Positions 1 to 11,221 of a DNA stretch of 49,249 bases are shown one piece after another. The notes beneath the pieces were generated by a model. It saw nothing but the letters and a program-made list of their open reading frames with translations, was not told the origin of the DNA and ran no database searches. This DNA is from a virus: positions 1 through 49,249 of the IMG/VR virus record IMGVR_UViG_3300035698_012206; one strand, given 5' to 3'. The translations under genes were made by a program, and so were the position numbers. How positions within the stretch are numbered: the first letter of the stretch is position 1; each line of letters opens with the position of its first letter.

Positions 1-127
1 TATTTCATAGGTTGTCATATTTGAAAAAATATGTTAGACTAATTACTAGGTAATTTTTGAAAATGCGAGAATATAGTATATATTATATATGTATATTGTA
101 TGTATTTGTATATGTAAGTGTTGTTTA
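1..127. repeat. terminal inverted repeat, left copy
   Basis: These 127 bases are the exact reverse complement of the last 127 bases of the window (49123-49249); the match stops at base 128. The repeat is very AT-rich with alternating TA tracts. A plausible inward-facing promoter lies in it (TTGAAA at 57-62, 16-base spacer, TATATT at 79-84). It could be the end of a longer inverted repeat, a recombination or inversion site, or an assembly-graph overlap, since 127 is a common maximum assembly k-mer size. Confidence 0.9.
57..84 (+). promoter_or_regulatory. possible sigma70-like promoter inside the inverted repeat
   Basis: TTGAAA at 57-62 and TATATT at 79-84 are separated by 16 bases and precede the gene at 150. 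The same sequence in the right-hand repeat copy faces inward ahead of the clamp-loader gene. The region is so AT-rich that chance matches are likely. Confidence 0.3.
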
Positions 128-149
128 ATCAAAAATATTAAAGGAAGCA

Positions 150-797
150 ATGGAAACACAGTTAAAAACATACTTAAATGAGAGATTAAAATTTGATGAT
201 ATTAATGAAGTTAGTGAACTTGCTGATTATATTAAGGATAATTGTAAACCATTTTTAAAAGAATGAAAACAGAATTATTATAATTATCAATTATTTCATG
301 GAAGGAAGAAACATTCTGAAATTTGATATCTTAGAACTGTAAGAAAAGATAGAAGACCAGCAGATATGCCTCTAAGAATACATAAATTTTTAGATAAATA
401 TTTTAAAAACAATTTTGGTATAAAACTTAGAAGTGAATCATTATTTTGTATATCAAGTCCATCAGTAGCTAGTGATTATGGTGGTGGTAGTGCTGGTGTA
501 TATGTTGTTGTACCAATAGGTAAATTTGGATTGTATTATAATGAAAATATAGATGATCTTTTTACAGATATATTTGAAGATGGTTATTTTGATTATTTTG
601 ATAATGGAAAATGAATAAAAGACAGTCCTTTTTATGATAATGATGAGGATAAATTTTATAGAATAATGAGTGATTATGAAAAGGGTTCTTTAAAAATTGC
701 TTCGAAAGCAAAAGTAGAAGTTATGTTATATGCAGATAAAGTATTATTAATACATACATCAATAATAGATGATGTGATAAAAGAATTGAAGGGATAA
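150..797 (+). CDS. ADP-ribosyltransferase-like protein with capsid-targeting-like N-terminus
   Basis: The protein is 215 aa and needs three TGA codons read as Trp. The start follows the ribosome site AAGGAAG. Residues 3-11 (TQLKTYLNE) match the MKFKxYLNE tag shared by the cluster at 27.7-38.2 kb. The rest is paralogous to the proteins at 29587-30210, 30200-30910 and 36983-37621. It has an HGR segment near residue 51, an FCISS strand near 99-103, a YVVVPIGKF segment, and a late EVML near 190. This layout resembles the R-S-E pattern of ADP-ribosyltransferases. The enzymatic call is inferred from pattern only. It lies directly upstream of the endolysin gene and is separated from its paralogs by about 29 kb. 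Confidence 0.55.
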
Positions 798-798
798 A

Positions 799-1281
799 AT
801 GACAGGTAATATAACAAAAAATTTTTCTTGAAGTGAAATGTTCAAATCAGATATAGCAGATGAAAAAAATATTAATAATATACCAACGGATGTACAAATA
901 TTATTTAATATTAGAACATTAGTAGAAAAGGTTTTACAACCTGTTAGAGATAAATTTGGTTCAATTAAAATTTTATCAGGCTATAGATGTCCTGAACTAA
1001 ATAAATCTGTTGGTGGAAGTATAACCAGTAATCATATATATGGAACAACAGCAGATATAGAAAGCAATAATAATGTACCTTTAATTGATATTATTGAATG
1101 AATTGATACTAATAAATATTATAAAGAGATGATTGCAGAATATTTACCAGATGGATGAATTCATATATGTTATGATATATGTGAATGTAAAAAGGCTTTG
1201 AAATTAAAAACTAAAGATATTAATTATATAAGACTTACAATGATAGAACTTAAAGAGTTCTTCTATTCTTTTAATTCATAA
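799..1281 (+). CDS. zinc D,D- or L,D-peptidase of the M15A type, probable endolysin
   Basis: The protein is 160 aa with three TGA-coded Trp. It has the Peptidase_M15_3 layout: an FSWSEM opening, a helix ending in PVRDKFG, then SGYRCPELN, then SNHIYGTTADIE, which carries the first zinc-ligand pair (His and Asp). A late WIHI supplies the third ligand. Enzymes of this family cut peptide cross-links of peptidoglycan, so host lysis is the likely role. No signal peptide or membrane segment is visible, so release would need a holin, which is not recognised here. The start codon is one base after the stop of the preceding gene. The 3' end overlaps the convergent uvsW fragment by 19 bases. Confidence 0.8.
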
Positions 1282-2681
1282 TCAAATATATTAAATTCAG
1301 CCTCTTCATAATATTCTAATCTTATATCAGCATGTTTAGGTAAAAATGTATTTGAATGATCAATTATATCATAAATATAAGCTTTACCATCTCCTCATTT
1401 TCTTAATGATCTACCTATAGATTGTAATACTCTAATTTTACCTTTACTGCTTGATGCAATGCCAATATGATTAAGGTTGGGAATATTAATTCCTAACTGA
1501 TATAATTGATACACAGCAATAATTATAACCTTTTTTTCATTAATACATTTTTGTCGTCATTCTTCTCTTTCGACTGGTTTTGTTTTTCTATATATGAATT
1601 TTATTTGATGGTCAGCAAATTCAGGACAAGATTTTAAATAATCTTCTAGTATTTCACCCTCTTTTTTAATCTTACCAACAAGCAATACTATATTTTCATC
1701 TCCTATAGATTTAACAATATTTGATATAGTACTTAATCTAAATTGTTTGCCAAACACTTCATCTTTAACCTCATTATATTTACCTTTAATTTCTTCATTG
1801 TAATATAAGTTATATCTTTTAACATTACATTCAGCTAACCAACCTTTTGCTATTAGATATGATACAGGAAAGGTTTTAACAACAGGTCCAAGAAAAGATT
1901 TAATAGTAAGATTATCAAGTCTATTATTAGGAAGTGTGCCAGTACATCCAATTTTATAAAGCATATGAGAACATTCTTTTAAAATTTCATTAAGTTTTAC
2001 AGCTTTACACTGATGGACTTCATCAATAAATATACAGTCATAAAATTCTAATTTTTCAAGATTATTAGATAATGTTTGTCAAGTGGATATAACAATCTGT
2101 TTATCCCACTCTTTACTATCTGAATACACTTCACCTATGATATTTTCATCAATACCATAATCAATCATATCAGATTTGAATTGTGTCACTAAATTAATTG
2201 TAGGAACAACCAGAATTACATTTGAAATCTTGCTACATTCGTATAAAGTTTTCCATATATATGTCAAAATTAATGAATTGTGGTGAGTCAGGCTATGTGA
2301 ATCTTTGAATAAATGTGGATATGAAATAGATATATCATATAAATAATCATCCTTCTTAAAAGGGGTAATTTGCTTTATATAAACATCATCTTTTAAAATG
2401 TCATCTGATGTAATATTTTTAATTTGTTTTTTACCATTAGATGTTAACATGGTATGATTTAAAGCAGTATTGAAGGTATGTCCATTAGATAATTTTACTT
2501 TATAACTATCTACTTTTTTGATAATAAATTCTTTGATAGGAACAAAACCATTATCAGGTGTATTAATATTTATATTGAATGGAGGATTTATTGATCTTAT
2601 ATCATTGCTTAATTCAGATTTTGAATTCTTTGGACCTATTTTATTAAATAAATCCTCCAGTTTAATTTTAAATTTTATCAT
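1263..2681 (-). CDS. uvsW: UvsW-like helicase, C-terminal half, with split-intein C fragment
   Basis: The 472 aa protein has two parts. Residues 1-135 form an intein C fragment: a block B region with GHTFNTALNH, a block F strand LYDISISYPHLF, and a terminal HHN followed by Ser136. Residues 136-472 are the rest of a superfamily 2 helicase: SLILTY completing the P-loop, DEVH at 220-223, GCTGT at 245-249, and QSIGR at 420-424. Trans-splicing with the product of 45691-46173 would rebuild GTGGGKS, a normal Walker A motif, and a 471 aa UvsW, close in size to T4 UvsW. UvsW remodels branched DNA during recombination-dependent replication. Its internal TGA codon follows IST at residue 200. Confidence 0.85.
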
Positions 2682-2717
2682 GTATTAATATAACATAATA
2701 TTAATATTATGTAAACA

Positions 2718-4331
2718 TTATTGTTTTAGTGTTATGATATCCGCAGCTGCAATATTAAGATATATATGTGGTCTAACATAACTGTCATAAATTAATGTGC
2801 TATTAGCTATTGCTTCATTATAAACGGTGCTTGTTATAGTATCAGTTGAAGTATAAATTTTAACATCCTTTATACCATTTGTACTACCATATTTACTATC
2901 ATGATGGTTATTAATAACTATATTATCAAAAATCAATGGCGTATCAAATACAACAATTAATCTTTGTTCAGTTGCAACATTAACTTCTGATAATCAACCA
3001 TTCCCACTAGCACTATCCATTTTTGATAATGTTGTATCAAATGCATACTCTGGTTGAAAATTTGCGTCATAATTAGTTGTAGCATAACAAGTCATTGCAG
3101 AAATAAGTGGTGAAACAAATATTGATTTTAAATAAAATTCTATACTTCTAACACCAATACTAGTTGATCCTCAATTATTTTTTATATCAAAGATTATACT
3201 TTTTGCAGTATAATTTTTTAATATAATGTCTTCTTCTTCTCATGGTAAAAATCCTGATGGTGGCATATACTGAAAATCTTTTAATTTAAAATATATGCTA
3301 TTTATATTATTTTTCGAATATATACTTGTAGCGGGATATCAAGTACCAGTAAAACCTTCACATACTGGGTCGGTTCCAGTAGCAGGATCAGGTGAATCAA
3401 CACCCTTCCAAATACCACCAACTGCAAATCACATATATCCAGCATCCAAATCCACAGCAATTTGATAACGATAACCTTCATTAACATTAGTAATATAAAC
3501 CGCAATCTGTCCATCATGATAAATATAACCACCATTACTTAATCCATAACCATTTACAGTATCACCAACTTTTATTGATGTGGATTCATTACCATTACCT
3601 ATTCCGGCAGTAGTAGTATTTCCAAGTGTTTGTAGCACTTCAAAATAATATTTACCAGTCGATCTTCCTAATGTAGCAGTTACTTGATTTCAAGCAGATG
3701 ATATAGCTTTTACATCTAATGAATCAGCATTTAAAGATAAACTAGCTCCAATGTTGTTAACATCTAATATTACAGTAGTAGAGTTGGGTATTAAAATATC
3801 TAAATTTCTATCATCTATTTCATCAACTGCCGAATGCATAACAAATATACCATCAAAAATTTTAGTACTATTTGTAATTATTTCATTATATACTGTACTT
3901 GTAATTGTATCTGTAGATGTATATATTTTGCAGTTTTCTGAGCCAAAATTAGCATTAGCACCACTATCATGTCCATTATTAATAATAATTTCATCAAAAG
4001 TTTGGACAGTATCAAATACACAAATAAGTCTAGAACTTTCTTGATATACAACAGTTTTTACTCATTGAGTGTTATCTTGTGATCCTGTTTTTGATTGAGT
4101 AGTATCAAAAACTTTATCTGCTTTGTGATCAGCATCAATAGAAGCATTTTCATATGCTGTAAATGTGGGAGTTAATAAAACTCCGTTTAATTTAAATTCT
4201 ATTGACCTTAATGTGTTATACGAAGAAGCACCTCAATTATCATATATATCAACTATTATGCTTTTAGCTGTATACGTAGCTCCACCACTACCACCAATCG
4301 TCATTAAATTTAAAAAAGCTATATTAGGCAT
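2718..4331 (-). CDS. tail fibre or receptor-binding protein: two discoidin-like domains around a SPRY domain
   Basis: The 537 aa product has about eight TGA-coded Trp and one TGG. Two related beta-rich domains, residues about 10-165 and 375-537, share AKSII.DI..NWG, LICVFDT or LIVVFDT, FD.I.INN.HDS and KIYTSTDTITSTVYNE. They look like galactose-binding or discoidin-like lectin modules. Between them (about 195-355) is a SPRY/B30.2-type module, with TLGRSTGKYYFEV, a YMWFAVGG strand and a terminal PPSGFLPWEE. The SPRY part is paralogous to the genes at 22445-23645. Surface display and host binding are inferred from domain type and position after the fibre gene at 4331. The start overlaps the previous stop by one base. 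Confidence 0.7.
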
Positions 4332-5161
4332 TAAGCTGGAGTCTCCTCTACGAAGTTAGAAAATGAAGAATAAAACATTCATCTTAATGTACCATTAATA
4401 TTACAACAAACACCTGTAATTGTTTCTCCAAGTGTATCTGCTGTATTTTGTATATGTTCATCAACAGCCATAGCTGTTCCATTTAAATAAAATAAATCAC
4501 TTCCATCTGGTTTGATATCCATTTGAAATTCATCACCAATAACAAATATAATATTACCCGCTGCGTGGGCTGCTGGCATAATAAATACATGGTCGGCACC
4601 AGAAGTTTGATAAGTTGATAAAGTTATATTAATTGTTTCTGTTGTAGTAAGTATAGAAGGTGTGGCTGTATCACCAAGATCATCAATAGTTAAAGATTGC
4701 ATTAGACATGATGTTACTTTTGCGGCTGGTATTCCATGATCACCAAGACCAGTCATACTAGTAATATCAGCGTTTACTCCAGAAGCTGCAAAATCTCCAG
4801 TGGATGCAGCTCCATCTATTTTAGCAACTGGTATTGAATCGTCATTAAGACCAGTCATACTAGTAATATCGTCATTTGCTCCACCAGCCGCAGCACCATT
4901 TACTTTAGCGAGTGGTATTCCATTATCACTAAGACCAGTCATACTAGTAATATCGTCATTTATTCCAGAATCCGCTTTACCTGATATATCTCCAAAAGCA
5001 TCTAATTTTCTTCATGTACTTGTTAATGGATCGCCAAAATATAAAGATCCGTCCGTACTTAAATATACTAATACTTTACTATACTCACTTGAATATGCAG
5101 GAAGAGCATTTCTATTTTGTAGAGTAAGTGGTCCTTCCATTGTAAGTCCATATGATTTCAT
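4331..5161 (-). CDS. repeat-containing tail fibre protein
   Basis: The product is 276 aa. It opens with MKSYGLTMEGPLTLQNR, and a similar opening (YGINMEGPINI) begins the fibre gene at 38262-39233, so this may be a shared attachment segment. Residues about 75-160 hold three or four copies of a 24-residue unit built on DDITSMTGL, a D-x-x-IP turn and AKVNGAA. The remainder is beta-rich. Units of this kind are typical of trimeric phage fibre shafts. The ribosome site AAAGGAGAT lies ahead of the start. The stop overlaps the next start in TAATG. Exact place on the virion is not known. Confidence 0.65.
4724..4965 (-). repeat. in-gene tandem repeat of a fibre shaft unit
   Basis: Three to four imperfect copies of a roughly 72-78 base unit encode a repeated DITSMTGL...GIP.AKV motif. 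The DNA is close to identical at the core (repeated 'agaccagtcatactagtaa'), so unit number may vary by recombination or slippage. Confidence 0.7.
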
Positions 5162-5172
5162 TTATATCTCCT

Positions 5173-5868
5173 TTAAAAAGCGAATCATGTATCCGCACCA
5201 TCAGTTTCCAATGTTACGTATGAATATTGTGCTGATAATGAAATAGTAGCATTACCATATATAGTTTCTGCTCCAGAAATTTCTGGAGTTATTGTTGAAA
5301 TAGTTCCATCATCATATTTAGCAAATTTTATTGTTCTTTTTGCTGTTATATCAGGTAAAGTAACATTTATAGCACCAGATAAAAATAAAGTTTCCATTAA
5401 ATCAACTGCAGTTATGGTATAATCTGCTGATAATATACTCGAAGTTACCTCAACAGAGTCAACAGAATCATTTCATTTTTTAGCTAATAAATTACTAATT
5501 AATTTATTTTTATGTAAAGATGTACCTGTATTTCCTGCATCAGTTTCATCAACTTCCGCTATATCAGTATCAAATAATGAAATATTATCAATATAACCTT
5601 CTTCTATACCTGCTCTAATTCATTCTACTTTAAATTTTTGATTTCTACTATAACCATTTGTATCATTTGAATCACCAATTCAAAACTCAAAATATCCTAA
5701 ATTATTTGTTGTTAATTGTGGACCTGTAGAAACTGTTGTAGCTCCAATTTCACTTGTATATAATGTAATTGCTGCTTCAGTCTCGGCTAAATATACATAA
5801 ATATCAGCGTTTGATATTGGTTGTCCTTCTTGATTGGTTAGTCACTTATAATAGTGTAGTCTAGCCAT
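5173..5868 (-). CDS. virion structural protein, probable tail fibre or adaptor
   Basis: The 231 aa product contains several TGA-coded Trp. The N-terminal half (NQEGQPISNADIYVYL, ITLYT, NNLGYFEFWIGD) matches a common beta-sandwich module of phage tail and fibre proteins. That module carries the 'default, then next value' parameters seen in many fibre N-termini. The C-terminal half has short beta strands rich in Thr and Ile. It lies between the gp7-like wedge gene, which it overlaps by eight bases, and the repeat-bearing fibre gene. The ribosome site AGGAGGATT is strong. Role as a baseplate-to-fibre connector is inferred from position only. Confidence 0.55.
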
Positions 5869-8740
5869 TTAAATCCTCCTTGCTTATTTTATAAAATATT
5901 ATCATTTTAACATCATTATCTTTTACTATATCAGAACAATCAGTAACAAAAATTTTGGTACCAGATCCATCTAAGACTCCTATTTCTCTTATAGTATATT
6001 TATCATCTTTTGGTATTTCTGCTGTTAAATAAATAAAATTACTATCTTCATGAATACTTGTTATTGATGTTATATAATCATATGTTGCTATATTATCTTG
6101 AGTATCGCTTATTGTAATAGAAGCATTTTCTAATCTATCATATATGCTTACTGTTTCAGGTATAAAATATAATACAGCATAACCTGTTATTGTTTTTCTA
6201 AATTCCGCTTGTGCTGTGTTTTCATCTATTATTTTTATATTATCAGGATATATTTGTTCATCATTGGAATTATAAAATTCTGATAAAAATCAAATATATC
6301 CAGTATCATGTTCTATATATCACGCACTGCTATTAGTAAAATTATAGGTTACAGTAGTTCCTTTTACCTGTGCTTTGCTATTAGGTAAAATATTATTAAT
6401 AGTTAAAGTATTATCATCTGTTAGTGTGACTTTATCAGGCTCATATACATCTCTAGTACTTGTTGACACATTTTCTATAATATCATCATTTAAATTATGA
6501 GTTATTATATCTATACTAGATTCAGTATAATAATCTGTTTTCGCAACTACTACAGTTCCATTTACTATATTAACAAAATCTATTGTAATTGTATTTGAAT
6601 CAGTATAATTAATTGATTTTGGTTTTATAAATTCATCATTTGTGTCATAACACTGCACCATAACATTTAAAGTATTTAAATTATGAGATACTACTCACTG
6701 AGTAGTATTTGCTGCATATGGCAAAACAAAATAAGAACTGCTATCTCCAATTTCAAAATAACTTGGATCACCTATAAGCTTTGATTTAGCATAAAGATCA
6801 TTTGATACTGTTTCATATAAATTATGATAATTACCAGTTATATCAGATTTAGGAGAAAATAATAATTGATAATTCGATACATTATTAATAGGTCTTGTTT
6901 TTTCTCAATACATTATAAGATTTTCACTAGTAGCTTCATTTAAAATAGCATCAGTGTTAACTGGTTCAGTTGTTAAATCAAGTTCAACTATATAAGAAGG
7001 TGATAAGATTAAATCATCATAATTATCTAACCCTTCTATTGATGTAATAGCAGAACCAATTTCAGTTAATAACACATAACCACTTAAACTTTCTGATAAA
7101 GTTATTTGAACATTATTTTCATCAACAATTTGAACTTCTTCTGGTAATATTCTCTCATTATCTTCATTATAAACATCTATTAATAAACTTGTTTTATCTA
7201 TTGAATGTGTTATATCTCAAACAGTACTTGCTGCGTCTGACCATACTTTTTCTGTTGCTTCATCTATTATTATATTACCATCTGTTTGTTCAGTTTCAAC
7301 ATAACCATCGGATAATTTTATAATTCGTGGATTTATACCATAATTATCAGCATCATAAAACATTGATGTTGCTAGCATATTAAATGTATGATCTATAGCT
7401 GATCCTGTGAGTGATGGTGTTTCAACAGAACTAATTATAGACGTATAATCAGTAGTTATTGATTTTCTGTATGTCGCTGATCTTATAAAACACATTCCAT
7501 TTATATTTTCATCAAATGTTATTTCTAAAACATTTTTATTTAATAGATAAGATGTTTTTGGAAGAATTTTTTTAAGTTCAAAATCATATATTTGAAATAT
7601 TATATTGTAAGTATTTAAATTATGATTTACAGTTCAACTACTACCAGAATGTGTACTATTATTAGTAAGATTATCACTTCATTCACCATTTGGAAAATAT
7701 TGTTTATAATATACACTACCAGTACCAGTATTTAAATAACTGTCATCTAAGCTTGTTATATAATTATGAAGATATAGATAATCTTCATAAGAACCTGCAC
7801 TTATTTGACCTGTCAAAGAAGAATCATGCCATCTTTCATATACATTAAGTCTATTATTTGAATTGTTTGAAAATACTTTATATAATAGATATATAGATGA
7901 TACTGTTCCTTTTCTTTTTAAAAGTAGAACAATGTCCCTTACAAACTCTCTTTCAGCTAATGTATACTCATCTTTATCAAGAAACGATCAATTTGTGAAT
8001 TCAACTATATAATTAAGCATATCATCATCTACAGACATAGCATCAATTAAATTTGGTAAATCCTTTGTTTTATGATAAATTTCTGATCAAATATTACCAA
8101 ATGATAAATTCAAAAATTCTTTTATTTTATCAGTTCTTTGATGTTCAGGAAGAATTCTTTGAGTAAATTCAGGAAAATTTTCATAATTAATTGTATATAC
8201 ATCATCTTCATCTGTTTCATATATTTTACCAAAATAAATAAACATTTCATTAATATTAATGAAATTTTTTGCTAAAAAATCGGAATATCATTGATCTTGA
8301 AATATAGTATCAGCTCCATCTTTTAATCAATTATGAAAAACACTATCTTTTCTAAAATAAACATTTTGAGTATTTTCAATTGTAACAGATTCTAGTGTTG
8401 ATTCATCATATATTTTAAATTTAGCTCCTTCTATAAAATAATCACCAGCTTCATTTGGTCCGTAAATATCACTAGTATCATTATATGTTAATTGATTATT
8501 TTTATTAAAAAAATATGTATTATTTAAATTATCTGTTAAACTGCTAAAAGATAATATAATTTTTTTATATCCCTCAGTAGTATTATCAATATAAAGTTCA
8601 ATTACATTACCACCTCTAGTAATTATAGAATCACCTCTTAAATGAGCATTAACAGTTGTAGTTGGCGTTGGATCAAGAGTACTAAGCTGATTTATGTATT
8701 CAGTTAATATAAATTTTGGTACATCGGAAAATTTAGCCAT
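5861..8740 (-). CDS. gp7/P2 gpI-like baseplate wedge protein
   Basis: The product is 959 aa, near the size of T4 gp7. Within the first 400 residues is a segment like P2 tail protein I: a helical stretch LPNLIDAMSVDDDMLNYIVEFTNWSF, then a conserved R-rich KRKGT helix and a VYERW strand. The rest is a series of beta domains that repeat the theme W..(V/I)xHNLN followed by a Pro-rich strand and a GTVVV or GYAVL strand, in at least four copies. The order gp25, gp6, this gene equals W-J-I in P2 and 25-6-7 in T4, which supports the call. Trp is written mainly as TGA. The stop overlaps the next gene. Confidence 0.7.
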
Positions 8741-8744
8741 TTAG

Positions 8745-10529
8745 TTATCCTTCATTAATAAAAGTTGTTGCGTCAATAGATAACACAGGAAATTGATTGT
8801 TTCCTAATGATATAGGTCTTACAAGATTATCATCATCAGTAGTGCTTATATCAACATCCCCATACATAGGATAAATATCATCTGTATTATAATCATATAT
8901 ATCAGTTTCATCACCAGAAAGACCTTGTGTATAAGTATCTATATCTCTTATAATAAAATTATCTAATCCCCTTATAGAAGCATAATTATCATCAGACGAT
9001 ACTTCTGTTAAATCTAGTATATAATTATGTATTTTTTTAAAATCTATTGTGCTATTAAAATTAACATTTTCAGGAGAAAAATAAAATACAAGTTTATTTT
9101 TTACATCATCTTGTACAGTTGTAAAATTATATGTTCTTTTGACTTTTAATCCAATATCAAATCTAAAATATACTAATGTAGGCACTACATAAATTTCATA
9201 TACATTTATCATTTTATATGGTTCAAGATATGTTGTTATTGTGTTTTCATAAGTATCATCATATTCAGTTGGTACTGGAATAGATACATCATCGTGTCCT
9301 GTTCATTCTGACGCAGAAGCTGCGGAGGTTGATATTGTAGAATTATCTCATTCATCTGGTATTAAAGACAAATAAGCTTTATAATAATATGATGTGTTTC
9401 CGGGTGTTTCTTCTTGCTCACCTCAAGCATTTGCTTTTACTATACTAGAATGATTTTCTAAATATCCGACATAATCTTCTGCTGATACATTTCTTGCTTG
9501 TGAAGAAAAGGTACTTCTTGCTTGATATTTTACAACATCCATACTTTGCTTATCTGCTGCGTATCTTGATGCAAGTGTATTTGATATAGAAATATAGTCA
9601 TCATCAATATCAGTCGCTTTTGTTATATTTTTTATTAAAGGTGTATCTACCAGTTCAAATAAACTAGTAGAAGCATCTAGTATATATATTTCTTGTGTTT
9701 CATCAAATGTAGTTAAATTACCCGCACCTAAAGATCCATCTGACGCAAGAGTTTTAAGTACCATTACTTCTATTTTTGCTAGACTATCAGGAACATTTCT
9801 ATAAGATGAAAATTTAATTAACATTCTTTCACTTTTATCATATTCAAATGTAAATACATCATCCGTATCAGTTAATGGTGTTAACTGATTATAAAAACTT
9901 GATACCCTGTCTCATTGCACTCCATCAACATACACACCAATAGATCTAGTAGTATATGGATACATACCATGATCATACATTACACTTGATAAAAGTATTT
10001 GATTATCAATAATATCTTCACCAGTAAAACTTAATTTAACTGGTTCACCTTGTTTTAATGTTATATCAAATTCATATGTATCGGTATCTGTTAGAGTTTC
10101 AGTATGACCTTCTGTTAAAGTATAATATATTGATTCATCATCGTCTGTTACTAATCCTGTATTAAAAGAATATCATGCTGGTAAATATATTTGATTATAA
10201 GCTTCCGCTGATAAAACATCAATAGTAAGAGTAACAGTTAATACCAGTTCTGCTGATATATTACCTATTGGGCTATATCCAAGAAATGTTGATAATCTAT
10301 GTAAGTTTTCATAAGTATCTGTTGTATCAAGATATTGATTTTTTGCTACCTTGTTTATATAATATGTATATAAATCACCCACATATGCAAACAATTCTAT
10401 TAATGTTGCTATATTAGATCCTTCATAATCAACATCTACAAATGTTGCCGATTCTTTAATTTGTGTTTTTAATCTATCTGATAATGTATTGAAATCTATA
10501 TTCAAATAATCAGGTATAAGATCGCTCAT
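8745..10529 (-). CDS. gp6-like baseplate wedge protein (J family)
   Basis: The product is 594 aa. The N-terminus carries the family signature FVDVDYEGSNIATLIELFAY, then YYINKVAKNQYLDT and LGYSPIG, typical of T4 gp6 and baseplate J proteins. The middle has the SAEDYVGYLENH segment common to the J family. gp6 forms the ring that links wedges in the contractile baseplate. The gene starts just downstream of the gp25-like gene and ends five bases before the gp7-like start. Trp is coded by TGA at several sites. Confidence 0.82.
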
Positions 10530-10539
10530 AGTATAATCC

Positions 10540-10920
10540 TTATATTTTAGTTAAAATGTAATCTAATTCTTGTGTTGTTTTGTTTGAATTTTTTAACCTA
10601 AAATTCAATTTAATTTTATATTGGTTATCGTCATATTTAGGTATAACATAAATATCTTCAATAATTACTCTATCATCTCAATCTTGAATACCTTCAAGCA
10701 TAAGTTCTCCTATTTGATGTGCTGTTATTTCATCTATAGGTTCAAATAACAATTGATATGCATTAAAGGCAAATGTTGGTAACATTCTTCTACTTCCTTG
10801 AAATGTATTTAGAATATTTTTAAGAGAATTTTTAATAGCATTAGTATCAATATCTTTTGTGATATCACCATTATTCGCTTTTGTTAATTCTATATCTATG
10901 TCTGAGTAATATGCTGTCAT
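10540..10920 (-). CDS. gp25-like baseplate wedge protein
   Basis: The product is 126 aa, the normal gp25 length. Key features are the helix with IKNSLKNILNT, the core GSRRMLPTFAFNAYQLLFEP, and the end segment IQDWDDRVIIEDIYV, where Trp is TGA. This family (gp25, gpW of P2) joins wedge to hub and starts sheath assembly. It sits between the PAAR gene and the gp6-like gene, as in related tails. Confidence 0.85.
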
Positions 10921-10933
10921 ATTTTATTTCCTT

Positions 10934-11221
10934 TTAAGATGTAAATACATCTGGTGATGCTGATGTTGCATATGGATTACAATGAGGTGGACCAATTGGA
11001 TCACACAGAGCATCTGCTGCGGCACTATCACCATTTATTATTACAAGAATACCTTCTACAAATACATCAGTAATAGAGTTTATTAAACCACCACCTCCGT
11101 GAGTATTTGGATCACCATTAACAGATATTAAATTTCCATTAGCGAAAACTGTAGAATTACCAGCAACCACAGTTGTTGCTCCACATACTCTTGAATCACC
11201 ATTTCTATGTATTCCAGCCAT
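10934..11221 (-). CDS. PAAR-repeat spike tip protein
   Basis: The product is 95 aa and Gly/Asn rich. It has paired turns such as NGNLISVNGDPNTHGGG and VEGILVIINGDSAAAD and the late CDPIGPPHCNPYA, typical of PAAR proteins (T4 gp5.4). Such proteins cap the membrane-piercing spike and bind a metal through His/Cys. The start overlaps the stop of the gp5-like spike gene by one base, which fits joint production of spike and tip. Confidence 0.85.
   Translation of the reverse strand: MAGIHRNGDSRVCGATTVVAGNSTVFANGNLISVNGDPNTHGGGGLINSITDVFVEGILVIINGDSAAADALCDPIGPPHCNPYATSASPDVFTS

Noticed and set aside
1263-2681. The uvsW C-half as a pseudogene or a free helicase gene
   Set aside because: The first 135 residues have intein blocks and a terminal HHN-S, and the missing P-loop half is found at 45691-46173. 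Both halves keep intact frames, so decay is unlikely.
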